A DNA stretch of 64,000 bases. Origin: an uncultured Clostridium sp. (GTDB lineage: Bacteria > Bacillota > Clostridia > Lachnospirales > Lachnospiraceae). Under the pieces are notes generated by a model that ran no database searches, was not told the origin of the DNA, and was given only the letters and a program-made list of their open reading frames with translations. Within the stretch, counting starts at the first letter, position 1, and every line of letters starts with the position of its first letter. A program made the translations under genes and the position numbers. This document shows, piece after piece, positions 1 to 6,789 of the stretch. Location: NCBI GenBank assembly GCA_947178445.1, contig CAMWYJ010000007.1, forward strand, positions 1 through 64,000, read 5' to 3'.

Positions 1-54
1 ATTCTGTTTTCAATTTGCTCCTGCTGCCACACTGCCTGTTATCAGCGCCGCAAC
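1..54 (-). ncRNA. 5' end of an unidentified transcript (possibly a structured RNA)
   Basis: About 54 nt follow the promoter at 61-89. They are much more GC-rich than the surroundings, carry no ribosome binding site, and no frame looks like a recognised protein. In several Firmicutes a tRNA-Ser gene is followed by the signal recognition particle RNA and dnaX, which would fit this position, but I could not match the sequence to SRP RNA. Identity is left open. Confidence 0.25.
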
Positions 55-60
55 AGATAA

Positions 61-89
61 ATCCTAACACAATCAATATTTAATGTCAA
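61..89 (-). promoter_or_regulatory. Consensus-like sigma-A promoter reading leftward off the window
   Basis: On the minus strand there is TTGACA, a 17-nt spacer and TAGGAT. Transcription would begin near position 54 and leave the window at position 1. It lies just downstream of the minus-strand tRNA-Ser, so the next gene to the left has its own promoter. Confidence 0.6.
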
Positions 90-124
90 GCATTTTTTGC
101 TTTTTTAATTTAGACATTTTATAA

Positions 125-212
125 CGGAGAAAGAGGGATTTGAACCCTCGCGCCGCGCAAACGACCTACACCCTTAGCAGGGGCGCCTCTTCAGCCACTT
201 GAGTATTTCTCC
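125..212 (-). tRNA. tRNA-Ser(GCU)
   Basis: The minus strand folds into a class II tRNA of 88 nt. The acceptor stem is GGAGAAA/TTTCTCC with discriminator G, the anticodon loop is CTGCTAA (anticodon GCU, serine AGC/AGU codons), there is a long variable arm, and the T arm contains GGTTCAAATCC. CCA is not encoded; the next bases are TTAT. Confidence 0.95.
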
Positions 213-475
213 ATGCCTAAATTAATACAAATATTAATTTGTTAAATGCTCTGCTTGATTAAGCAGATAAACGTCAGAACAAAAGATTATCTCGTACTTT
301 TATTGTGACGCTTGATTATATTAACAAACCAAATTGCTTTTGTCAATACATTTTTGCCCTTTTTTCCTTATATTTAAAGGGTTTTTTAGTTATACACATT
401 TTTATATAGGTTATCCCCATATTACTCACATGATTTCAACATATTATCAACATTTAAACGAATGAAAATGCTTTT

Positions 476-1588
476 TTATTTTCCGGAAGAAACCGTATTC
501 CACTTTACCCTACATGATCCGGAAGTAGTTTTGGAATTACTCTTTACCCTGATATAATAGGTACCCTTAGGCAGCTTCTTAGCCTGATACTCGATACCTT
601 TATATACAAATTTCAGTTTCTTTTTACTATATGAGGCTTTTACTTCCTCACTATTGATCATATCGGAAGTATTTAATTTCTTTCCCTTTTCATTGCATAA
701 ATCAAATTGAATAAAATCTCCATCATTACAATATAAACCAGACTCTAAAGTAAGATACACTGTCTGCTTCTCATTCAATGTGAATCTGTACCATGCAGAA
801 GTCTTCTTTCCTGCAGGCACTAAAAGTTCTGCTCTTTTACCTCTTGATAAAGTAATTGCATTTTTTCTGTTTGTGTTATTCTTTACAGAAACTTTCTTAA
901 TCTGGTATTTTAAATCACTAATATTTGTTGTTCCTGTTGTACTCTTTTCCTGTTTCCATAATTTTATATAATATACTTTGTTTTTTAAAGCACCTATTCC
1001 AGTAAGTGATTTTCCTTTTATCAAAGAAACATTTGAAATTTTTTTCTTTTTACTATTCAAATATTTTACAACCACATTATCACTGGCATTACACATAAGA
1101 CTTAAATTACCATCATCCTTCGCTTTTATCTGAAACAGGATTGCATTTTTCTCATTATAAAAGGATGCATTTGTAAATGTATAGCTGTAATTTTGTGCAT
1201 ATGTAAGCTTATCTATGTTTTTTATTTTATAGGATAGTGTATGAGTTGCATCCTCTGTTCCCTTTGTTCGGATATAATACACATTACCCTTTTTCACACG
1301 GTGCAGTACAGTTTTTTTATCGCTGACTTCAATATTTTCTGCAACAATTTTTCTGTTGCTGTCACAAATATCGAATTGTAATTTACCTTTATTGGATGTC
1401 TTTACTTTAATTTCAGCAAATCCACTCTTGGTTGGTGTAAATTTGAAATAGTTATAAGCTGCCTCATCAGCTCCTGCGTAACCAGCCTTTTTCTCTTTGC
1501 CATATTTTAACGTATAATCCTTTGCATTTACATCCCTGCAGGGTATCAATACGAATAGTAAAAAAAGTAATAAAAATGATTTTTTCAT
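476..1588 (-). CDS. Secreted Lys-rich protein of unknown function, possible PPC-like beta domains
   Basis: 370 residues. Residues 1-22 form a Sec signal peptide (basic start, Leu/Phe-rich core, NA-K cleavage region). The mature protein is rich in Lys, Asn, Tyr and Thr and contains two or three beta-rich segments of the form YYFKFTPTKSG...YYIRTKG, which resemble bacterial pre-peptidase C-terminal (PPC) domains: AWYRFTLNEKQ near residue 265 and GTYYIRVKSNSK near 345. No catalytic motif or sortase signal was seen. The RBS AGGAGAG is 6 nt before ATG. The leader (1601-1712) carries mutually exclusive hairpins and an intrinsic terminator just before the RBS, so expression may be attenuated. First in a leftward group with two other secreted proteins. 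Function unknown. Confidence 0.75.
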   Translation of the reverse strand: MKKSFLLLFLLFVLIPCRDVNAKDYTLKYGKEKKAGYAGADEAAYNYFKFTPTKSGFAEIKVKTSNKGKLQFDICDSNRKIVAENIEVSDKKTVLHRVKKGNVYYIRTKGTEDATHTLSYKIKNIDKLTYAQNYSYTFTNASFYNEKNAILFQIKAKDDGNLSLMCNASDNVVVKYLNSKKKKISNVSLIKGKSLTGIGALKNKVYYIKLWKQEKSTTGTTNISDLKYQIKKVSVKNNTNRKNAITLSRGKRAELLVPAGKKTSAWYRFTLNEKQTVYLTLESGLYCNDGDFIQFDLCNEKGKKLNTSDMINSEEVKASYSKKKLKFVYKGIEYQAKKLPKGTYYIRVKSNSKTTSGSCRVKWNTVSSGK

Positions 1589-1600
1589 TGTAACTCTCCT

Positions 1601-1718
1601 AAAAAAGGGACTATCACATTAAAGTAATATATACCTTAATATGACAGCCCCCATGTCATAATAATGCTCACGCAGGTCATCAACCTCGTTCCACTTCAGT
1701 TGGTGACATTTTATCATA
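1601..1718 (-). promoter_or_regulatory. Riboswitch- or attenuator-like leader ending in an intrinsic terminator
   Basis: On the minus strand a possible -10 (TATGAT, 1718-1713) is followed by a stem pairing GTCA-CAAC with GTTG-TGAC (1707-1676). Next comes a 7-bp hairpin TATGACA/TGTCATA (1660-1640). Its 3' arm is reused as part of the 5' arm of a 20-bp stem with four G-U pairs (1651-1632 with 1626-1607), followed directly by six U residues (1606-1601) and then the RBS of the secreted-protein gene. The two hairpins cannot form together, as in an antiterminator/terminator switch. No clear -35 was seen. I do not recognise a known riboswitch class. Confidence 0.45.
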
Positions 1719-1735
1719 ATTTTTATTACAAATGC

Positions 1736-2743
1736 TTATCTGTAATATACTGTTGTTTTTGCACTTATGTATGCCTTATTTTGCGATTTCACTGTCTTTT
1801 TGCCAAATTTAGCATATGTCACAATCTTTAAATATTTCTTACTTGTTGTATCAATTGTCTTTCCCTTAAATTTTGTAACAAGATAGGAATTCTTAGATGA
1901 TTTTACAGTTGCAACTTTCTTATAACCACTGTTTTTCTTTGAGGAGACATAAATCACATACTTGGATGCCCCTTTCACCTTTTTCCATTTTAATTTCACA
2001 CTGTGCCAATTCACATCTTTATTCTTTGATGTAATTTTAGGCTGTGGAACAGCATACAATGTGTTTGACATGTCACCATATAATTTCTGATTACCATTAA
2101 TATATACATATGGTTTTACTTTCACAGAATATATATTCTGTGTGTTTGTCTTAGAAAAAATTGTACTACGATAAGTACTTTCATCTACCTTCTGAACTAG
2201 TTTACCACTTTTATTGTAGCAGTATGCCTCAAAACCATAACAAGTACTGTCATCCCATATAACATTTAATTTATTTTTACTTGCAAAAACGCCATATAGC
2301 TTTAAACCAGTAACTTTCTTTGGTTTCGTAGCTACATAAATTGCATCAAGAGCTGAAGTACCATAATTGTTTGCATCATAAGGAACAACGCCGATTAAAT
2401 AATCAACAGTACCCTCTGGCAAATACAATGTATGGGAAGTACCTTTCACATCCGCTAAGATTCTTGTATCCTTATCAATTATAGCATATCCCTGTGCTCC
2501 GCTTGCCGGACTCCAGCTGATTGTTACAGAATTTGAAGTAGTACTTGTCTGTTTTAAATTTGTAACCTTTCCACCTGCATAATTACCTGCACCTAACTGA
2601 TTGATTCCACTGCCGCTAAAAACAATCTCTCCTGCATTCTCTACCTTTAATTGTCTTTCTACTTGTTCAGCGTTTACTTTCCCTGCCGGTACGGCTGCAA
2701 ATAGGAAAAGTATTGCAGCTAAAAACATTGTTAATTTTTTCAT
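1736..2743 (-). CDS. Secreted protein with fibronectin type III-like repeats
   Basis: 335 residues from the ATG at 2743, chosen over an upstream ATG at 2761 because GTGGAGGAT lies 7 nt before it and the protein then starts with a proper signal peptide (MKKLTMFLAA... to VNA). The mature region has FN3-like strands: TNLKQTSTTSNSVTISWSPASG near residue 70, a middle domain, and a C-terminal copy with VKLKWKKVKGASKYVIYVSS. Such W-xxx-(K/G)A-xxY-x-(I/V)Y motifs are typical of FN3 modules in secreted Clostridia proteins. No enzyme domain or sortase motif is visible. It probably acts at the surface or in the medium; its binding partner is unknown. Confidence 0.75.
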   Translation of the reverse strand: MKKLTMFLAAILFLFAAVPAGKVNAEQVERQLKVENAGEIVFSGSGINQLGAGNYAGGKVTNLKQTSTTSNSVTISWSPASGAQGYAIIDKDTRILADVKGTSHTLYLPEGTVDYLIGVVPYDANNYGTSALDAIYVATKPKKVTGLKLYGVFASKNKLNVIWDDSTCYGFEAYCYNKSGKLVQKVDESTYRSTIFSKTNTQNIYSVKVKPYVYINGNQKLYGDMSNTLYAVPQPKITSKNKDVNWHSVKLKWKKVKGASKYVIYVSSKKNSGYKKVATVKSSKNSYLVTKFKGKTIDTTSKKYLKIVTYAKFGKKTVKSQNKAYISAKTTVYYR

Positions 2744-2815
2744 ATTGCATATCCTCCACATATAAAATAATGATAATCAGCTTTCCCACCTATATAGCTG
2801 ATACGGATGGGAAAA

Positions 2816-3676
2816 TTATCGTTTTACCAACATTGCTCTCTTGCTCACAAGCTTATAGCTTGTTGCATTAGATGGCATATAAACCTCTGTCGTATTCGTT
2901 CTATATTTTTTTGAAGTACCGGACATATAATTATATCCATCTCTTATTTCTACGACAGTATTTTTTGCATCATAGAAATAGAGTGACCAGCCGGCATATA
3001 TATCATTACTTTTTTTATAATTAATACTTGTCTTTACAACAACCTTGCCATTTTTCTTGGAAGTTGAAAATTTAACTTTCTTTGTATAATCGCTATAGCT
3101 TTTATCCGGATATCTATCATAGATAATCTTATAAGTTGTCTTGCTATAATCAATTCCTTTATTTGGATATGGATAAACCTGACTAGCAGCAGATTTCTTA
3201 GCACCTAAATAATAAATATATGCTGTTTCTTTTGTGACTTCTGCCCCTGCAGCATCCTTAAAGGAAAGCTCAATCTTCACTTGGTCAACATATACACTGG
3301 ACTTGTTATTAACCTTTACATTAATGTACCCATCCGCTCTTCTTTCAAGCATTACATTAAACTTTGGCTTGCTCTTAACAGTAATCTTATACTTGTATGT
3401 TCCTCTTGTTCCTTTCACAGTAACAGTTGCAGAACCTTTTTTCTTTGCTGTCATCTCGCAGTTGCCTGATTTCTTTTTTGCTGTCACTACTGATTTTTTA
3501 CTGGAACTGACAGATTTGACTTTCCCCATTCCAATATAACTATAGGTAAATTTTTCACCTACATAGAGTGTCATCTTTTTTGTTGTTGTTGCTGCTTGTG
3601 CTGTAATACCTGCAAAGCTAAATGCCATCACCATTACAAGCATCGCAAAAACTGTTTTTAATGTGTTTTTCTTCAT
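2816..3676 (-). CDS. Secreted protein with Ig-like (BIG_2-type) domain
   Basis: 286 residues. Signal peptide 1-28 (AGITAQA-A). Residues about 33-103 resemble a bacterial Ig-like group 2 domain: TLYVGEKFTYSY at the start, a VTAKKKG...ATVTV core and YKYKITVKSK at the end. The remaining 180 residues are beta-rich and Lys/Tyr/Ser-rich without a recognised domain. RBS AAGGAGAG lies 7 nt before ATG. It heads the leftward run of three secreted proteins and is separated from the fumarase genes by a 246-nt AT-rich gap that should hold its promoter, though no convincing -35/-10 pair was found there. Likely a surface or matrix protein. Confidence 0.75.
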   Translation of the reverse strand: MKKNTLKTVFAMLVMVMAFSFAGITAQAATTTKKMTLYVGEKFTYSYIGMGKVKSVSSSKKSVVTAKKKSGNCEMTAKKKGSATVTVKGTRGTYKYKITVKSKPKFNVMLERRADGYINVKVNNKSSVYVDQVKIELSFKDAAGAEVTKETAYIYYLGAKKSAASQVYPYPNKGIDYSKTTYKIIYDRYPDKSYSDYTKKVKFSTSKKNGKVVVKTSINYKKSNDIYAGWSLYFYDAKNTVVEIRDGYNYMSGTSKKYRTNTTEVYMPSNATSYKLVSKRAMLVKR

Positions 3677-3922
3677 AATACTCTCTCCTTATCATAAAAT
3701 GAACTGTGTGATTTTAAAAGAATTCCATGTCACTAAAACAGAAATTCTTTCCCTTAACTCTATTTAATAATAAAACATATTTTCTTCACAATTTCAATGG
3801 AAAATAAGTGAAAAATACAAAAAATAATAAATATAGCATTCTGCACAAAAAACTTTATCTTTTTTTTATACAGTTTTATACATCTTTTTATTTTCATAAA
3901 AGAAAATGCAAGAATAAAATAT

Positions 3923-4477
3923 TTATATTGTCTTTTTAAAATCTTCTACCGCTGTCTCATAAAGATTATTTCCCTCGCTGTCAATCACAACAATTACCGG
4001 AAAATTTTCTACTTCCATTTTCCGGATTGCTTCTGTACCAAGATCATCATAAGCGATTATCTCTGATTTTTTGATACATTTGGAAAGTAATGCACCGGCT
4101 CCACCAACGGCAGCAAAGTACACAGCCTTATTCTTTACAATCGCATCAATCACTGCCTGACTCCGTTTACCTTTTCCTATCATACCATTTAATCCGTTAT
4201 CAAGAAGGAGAGGTGTATATTTATCCATACGACTCGAAGTAGTTGGTCCTGCGGAACCTATAACCTGTCCCTTTTTTGCAGGCGTTGGACCAAGATAATA
4301 AATCACATTATCCGTAAGCTTCATTGGAATATCTTTACCCTCTAACATTGTCTCATACATTCTCTTATGTGCTGCATCTCTCGCAGAATAAATGGTTCCC
4401 GTAATATATACATAATCCCCTGCCTTTAACTTAATCAGCTCGTCTTTTTTTAATGGTGCTGATATTCTCTTTTCCAT
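3923..4477 (-). CDS. fumB: Fumarate hydratase class I, beta (C-terminal) subunit
   Basis: 184 residues, the usual length for the small subunit of two-subunit [4Fe-4S] fumarases (FumB-type / tartrate dehydratase beta). Family signatures are visible: SARDAAHKRM near residue 32, GPTTSSRMDKYTP near 77, GKGKRS, AAVGGAGALLSKCI near 122 and DLGTEAI. Together with the alpha subunit it hydrates fumarate to L-malate in the cytoplasm. RBS AAGGGAG precedes ATG. It should be co-transcribed with the alpha gene upstream on the same strand, but a 209-bp MITE-like repeat (4511-4719) sits between the two genes. The paralogue L-tartrate dehydratase cannot be excluded from sequence alone. Confidence 0.9.
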   Translation of the reverse strand: MEKRISAPLKKDELIKLKAGDYVYITGTIYSARDAAHKRMYETMLEGKDIPMKLTDNVIYYLGPTPAKKGQVIGSAGPTTSSRMDKYTPLLLDNGLNGMIGKGKRSQAVIDAIVKNKAVYFAAVGGAGALLSKCIKKSEIIAYDDLGTEAIRKMEVENFPVIVVIDSEGNNLYETAVEDFKKTI

Positions 4478-4510
4478 AAAGACTTTCTCCCTTCCATTAT
4501 TATTATAAAT

Positions 4511-4719
4511 TAGGTAATTGCGAAACTCTGTTTTCTCTTACATCCATTGTACAATATACACAATATCAACGCTGTGCACGCTTGCGCTGCTTGTCACTCG
4601 CAACGGTGCTAAGCTCGAAAACACCTCGCTAAGCACCGGCGGCTCCAAAGCACCCTGCTTTTGACATTGTGTATATTGCACAACTAGGTTTTGGAAATAA
4701 GGAGTTTCGCAAACACCTA
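4511..4719. repeat. MITE-like repeat family 1, copy A (209 bp)
   Basis: Ends are TAGGTAATTGCGAAACTC and GAGTTTCGCAAACACCTA. The next bases inward also pair (TTGTACAATATA... with TATATTGCACAA), so the element is a long imperfect palindrome. It is flanked by the AT-rich string TTATTATAAA on both sides (slightly offset), suggesting a target duplication. It lies exactly between the fumarase subunit genes. It has no coding capacity. Confidence 0.85.
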
Positions 4720-4724
4720 ATTTA

Positions 4725-5567
4725 TTATAAAACTCTTGTTACATGACGGTTTACATGACAGCACATATTTACTGCCACCGGAAGTCCTGCTATATGGGTT
4801 GCATAAGTCTCGATATTGACTGCAATGGCTGTCGTCTTTCCGCCAAGACCTCCGGGACCGATACCGGACTGGTTAATTCTTGTAAGCAGCTCTTCTTCCA
4901 TTTCCTTAATATGTGGAAGATCCGAGCCTTGATTTACATTTCGGGTAAGAGCCTTCTTTGCCATAATTGCAGCCTTTTCAAAATCACCGCCAATTCCCAC
5001 ACCCACTACTACCGGTGGACATGCATTTGGACCTGCATCCATAACAGCCTGTAACACAGCATTTTTCACACCCTCCGCACCATCGGCAGGCTTTAACATA
5101 AATACACGGCTCATATTCTCAGACCCAAAACCTTTTGGTGCAATTAAGATCTCTAATTTATCTCCTGGCACGATATCATAATGTATAATTGCAGGTGTAT
5201 TATCATTCGTATTTACTCTGATAAGTGGATCACTTACCACAGATTTACGAAGATACCCTTCCGTATAGCCCTGTTTTACCCCTTCATTAATTGCATCTGT
5301 CAGATTCATTCCCTCAATATGTACATCCTGCCCAATCTTCACAAAGAAAATTGCCATTCCCGTATCCTGACAGATTGGAATTTCTTCTCCCGCTGCAATA
5401 TCCATATTCTCAAGAAGCTGCCCAAGAATCTGTTTTCCTAAATCCCCTGTTTCTTCATCCCGAGCATTTTGTATAGCTGCCGCCATATCTTCTGATAAAT
5501 GCAGATTTGCTTCGATACACATTTCTTTCACATTTCTAATAATCTCATCCGTATGAATAATCCTCAT
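4725..5567 (-). CDS. fumA: Fumarate hydratase class I, alpha (N-terminal) subunit
   Basis: 280 residues from the ATG at 5567 (AAAGGG 7 nt upstream); a GTG at 5591 would add eight residues without a better RBS. It matches the large-subunit architecture of [4Fe-4S] class I fumarases: PICQDTGMA near residue 67 with an Fe-S ligand Cys, a later Cys in NACPPVVVGVGIGG near 185, GPGGLGGKTTA near 240 and a C-terminal CCH region. With the beta subunit it interconverts fumarate and malate. The stop codon lies in the presumed target duplication of repeat copy A, so the insertion fell just outside the gene. A half copy of the same repeat lies 30 nt upstream. Confidence 0.9.
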   Translation of the reverse strand: MRIIHTDEIIRNVKEMCIEANLHLSEDMAAAIQNARDEETGDLGKQILGQLLENMDIAAGEEIPICQDTGMAIFFVKIGQDVHIEGMNLTDAINEGVKQGYTEGYLRKSVVSDPLIRVNTNDNTPAIIHYDIVPGDKLEILIAPKGFGSENMSRVFMLKPADGAEGVKNAVLQAVMDAGPNACPPVVVGVGIGGDFEKAAIMAKKALTRNVNQGSDLPHIKEMEEELLTRINQSGIGPGGLGGKTTAIAVNIETYATHIAGLPVAVNMCCHVNRHVTRVL

Positions 5568-5597
5568 ATATTTACCCTTTCTATATTTCACACTTAA

Positions 5598-5689
5598 TAG
5601 GTAATTGCGAAACTCCTTATTTCTAAAAACTAGTTGTACAATATAGACAATGTCATAAGCAGGGTGCTTTGGAGCCGCTGGTGCTTAGT
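5598..5689. repeat. MITE-like repeat family 1, copy B (half element)
   Basis: It begins with the intact end TAGGTAATTGCGAAACTCC and matches the left half of copy C (21625-21834) through GGAGCCGCTGGTGCTTAG, then stops abruptly. The right half is absent. Its last bases supply the stop codon of the adjacent HAD gene. Confidence 0.8.
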
Positions 5690-6578
5690 ATGAAAATGCT
5701 TCTGTTTTATTATGAAATAACAATTCATTTATTTTAATTCCCACACCATCTTCATTATTGGACGGTATAATTTCACTTGCCACCGCCTTAATAGCTGGTT
5801 CCGCATTTTCCGGTGCATAGGAGTGTGAAAATGATTCAAATAACGATATATCATTATATCCATCTCCAAATACAGCAACCTCATCCGGCTTAATACCCAT
5901 TTTATCAATTGCCTGTATAAGCCCGGAACCCTTTTTTGCGAATGCATGATTAATTTCAATATTTTCCGGATAGGAAGATAAAATTGATAATTCTGGAAAT
6001 TTCTCCTGCAAAATCAGCCTGTTTTTCTTATTTTTTTCTGTATCCGGATGAAATACAATAATCTTGCGAATCTCTATATCCTTTTCAAGCATTTCCTGCA
6101 AAGAATCATATCTTGTCAGATTTTTCTGAAATATACTCGTTCTGCCAGCTTCTTTTGCCTGTTCAAAAGTTACGGTATGCGTCCGGTCAAGACACATCAT
6201 CCGCCATGCCATATTTTTTTCCATCATATCCTCTGTACCACAGAGAAATGCACCTTTTTCTGCCATATATTCCGGAATATATCCCATTTTTTCTAACTGA
6301 CTGGCAAGTTCTGGAATTACATCCTGATTCACATTCAATGTACTTATAATATTTAAATTCTCATCCCTTATCTCAGCACCATTCATTAATATAAGCCCAC
6401 ATTCTAAATCATATTTTTTCAAGGTTGGTTCAATGGTCTGCATACTTCTTCCAGTAGCAATCATAAAACGGACTCCATTTTTATTTGCCTGTTTAATAGC
6501 TGCCAAATTAAATGGAGATATCTCCTGATTTGAATTAAATAGCGTACCATCCATATCAGATACAATTAATTTAATCAT
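5685..6578 (-). CDS. HAD superfamily Cof-type phosphatase
   Basis: 297 residues. Motif I is VSDMDGTLF at residues 6-14 (nucleophile and acid Asp), motif II is MIATGRS near 40, a conserved Lys is in FAKKGSGL, and motif IV is FGDGYNDISLF near 245, the GDxxND pattern of the Cof/IIB subclass. These enzymes dephosphorylate sugar phosphates, FMN or similar small metabolites; the substrate cannot be predicted. The last codons (EAFSY-stop) run into the truncated repeat copy B, so the native C-terminus may have been slightly altered, but all catalytic motifs are upstream and intact. Start has no strong RBS (AAGAGATATAAAT). Confidence 0.85.
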   Translation of the reverse strand: MIKLIVSDMDGTLFNSNQEISPFNLAAIKQANKNGVRFMIATGRSMQTIEPTLKKYDLECGLILMNGAEIRDENLNIISTLNVNQDVIPELASQLEKMGYIPEYMAEKGAFLCGTEDMMEKNMAWRMMCLDRTHTVTFEQAKEAGRTSIFQKNLTRYDSLQEMLEKDIEIRKIIVFHPDTEKNKKNRLILQEKFPELSILSSYPENIEINHAFAKKGSGLIQAIDKMGIKPDEVAVFGDGYNDISLFESFSHSYAPENAEPAIKAVASEIIPSNNEDGVGIKINELLFHNKTEAFSY

Positions 6579-6729
6579 ATTTATATCTCTTTTCTTCTTA
6601 TTATTCTATATTATTGTTTACCGCAAATAAGTCAAAAACCTCGCAGCAATAAAATTCCATTAGATTATAATTCAAATTCTAAAGAATAGCAATGTTACTT
6701 ATAGATTTTATATTATTACCAATATCAGA

Positions 6730-6784
6730 AAAAAATAATGCAAAAACCCATGTATAATTTCTTAATACTGAATTTTTGCATTAT
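6730..6784 (-). terminator. Intrinsic terminator of gyrA
   Basis: On the minus strand AATGCAAAAA pairs with TTTTTGCATT (6782-6737, 26-nt loop), followed by ATTTTTTT. It sits directly after the gyrA stop codon. Confidence 0.7.
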
Positions 6785-6789
6785 TTTTT

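Noticed and set aside
1601-1718. c-di-GMP or other known riboswitch class in the leader
   Set aside because: None of the conserved sequence motifs I know for c-di-GMP, THF, SAM, glycine or guanidine classes is present; left as unidentified.
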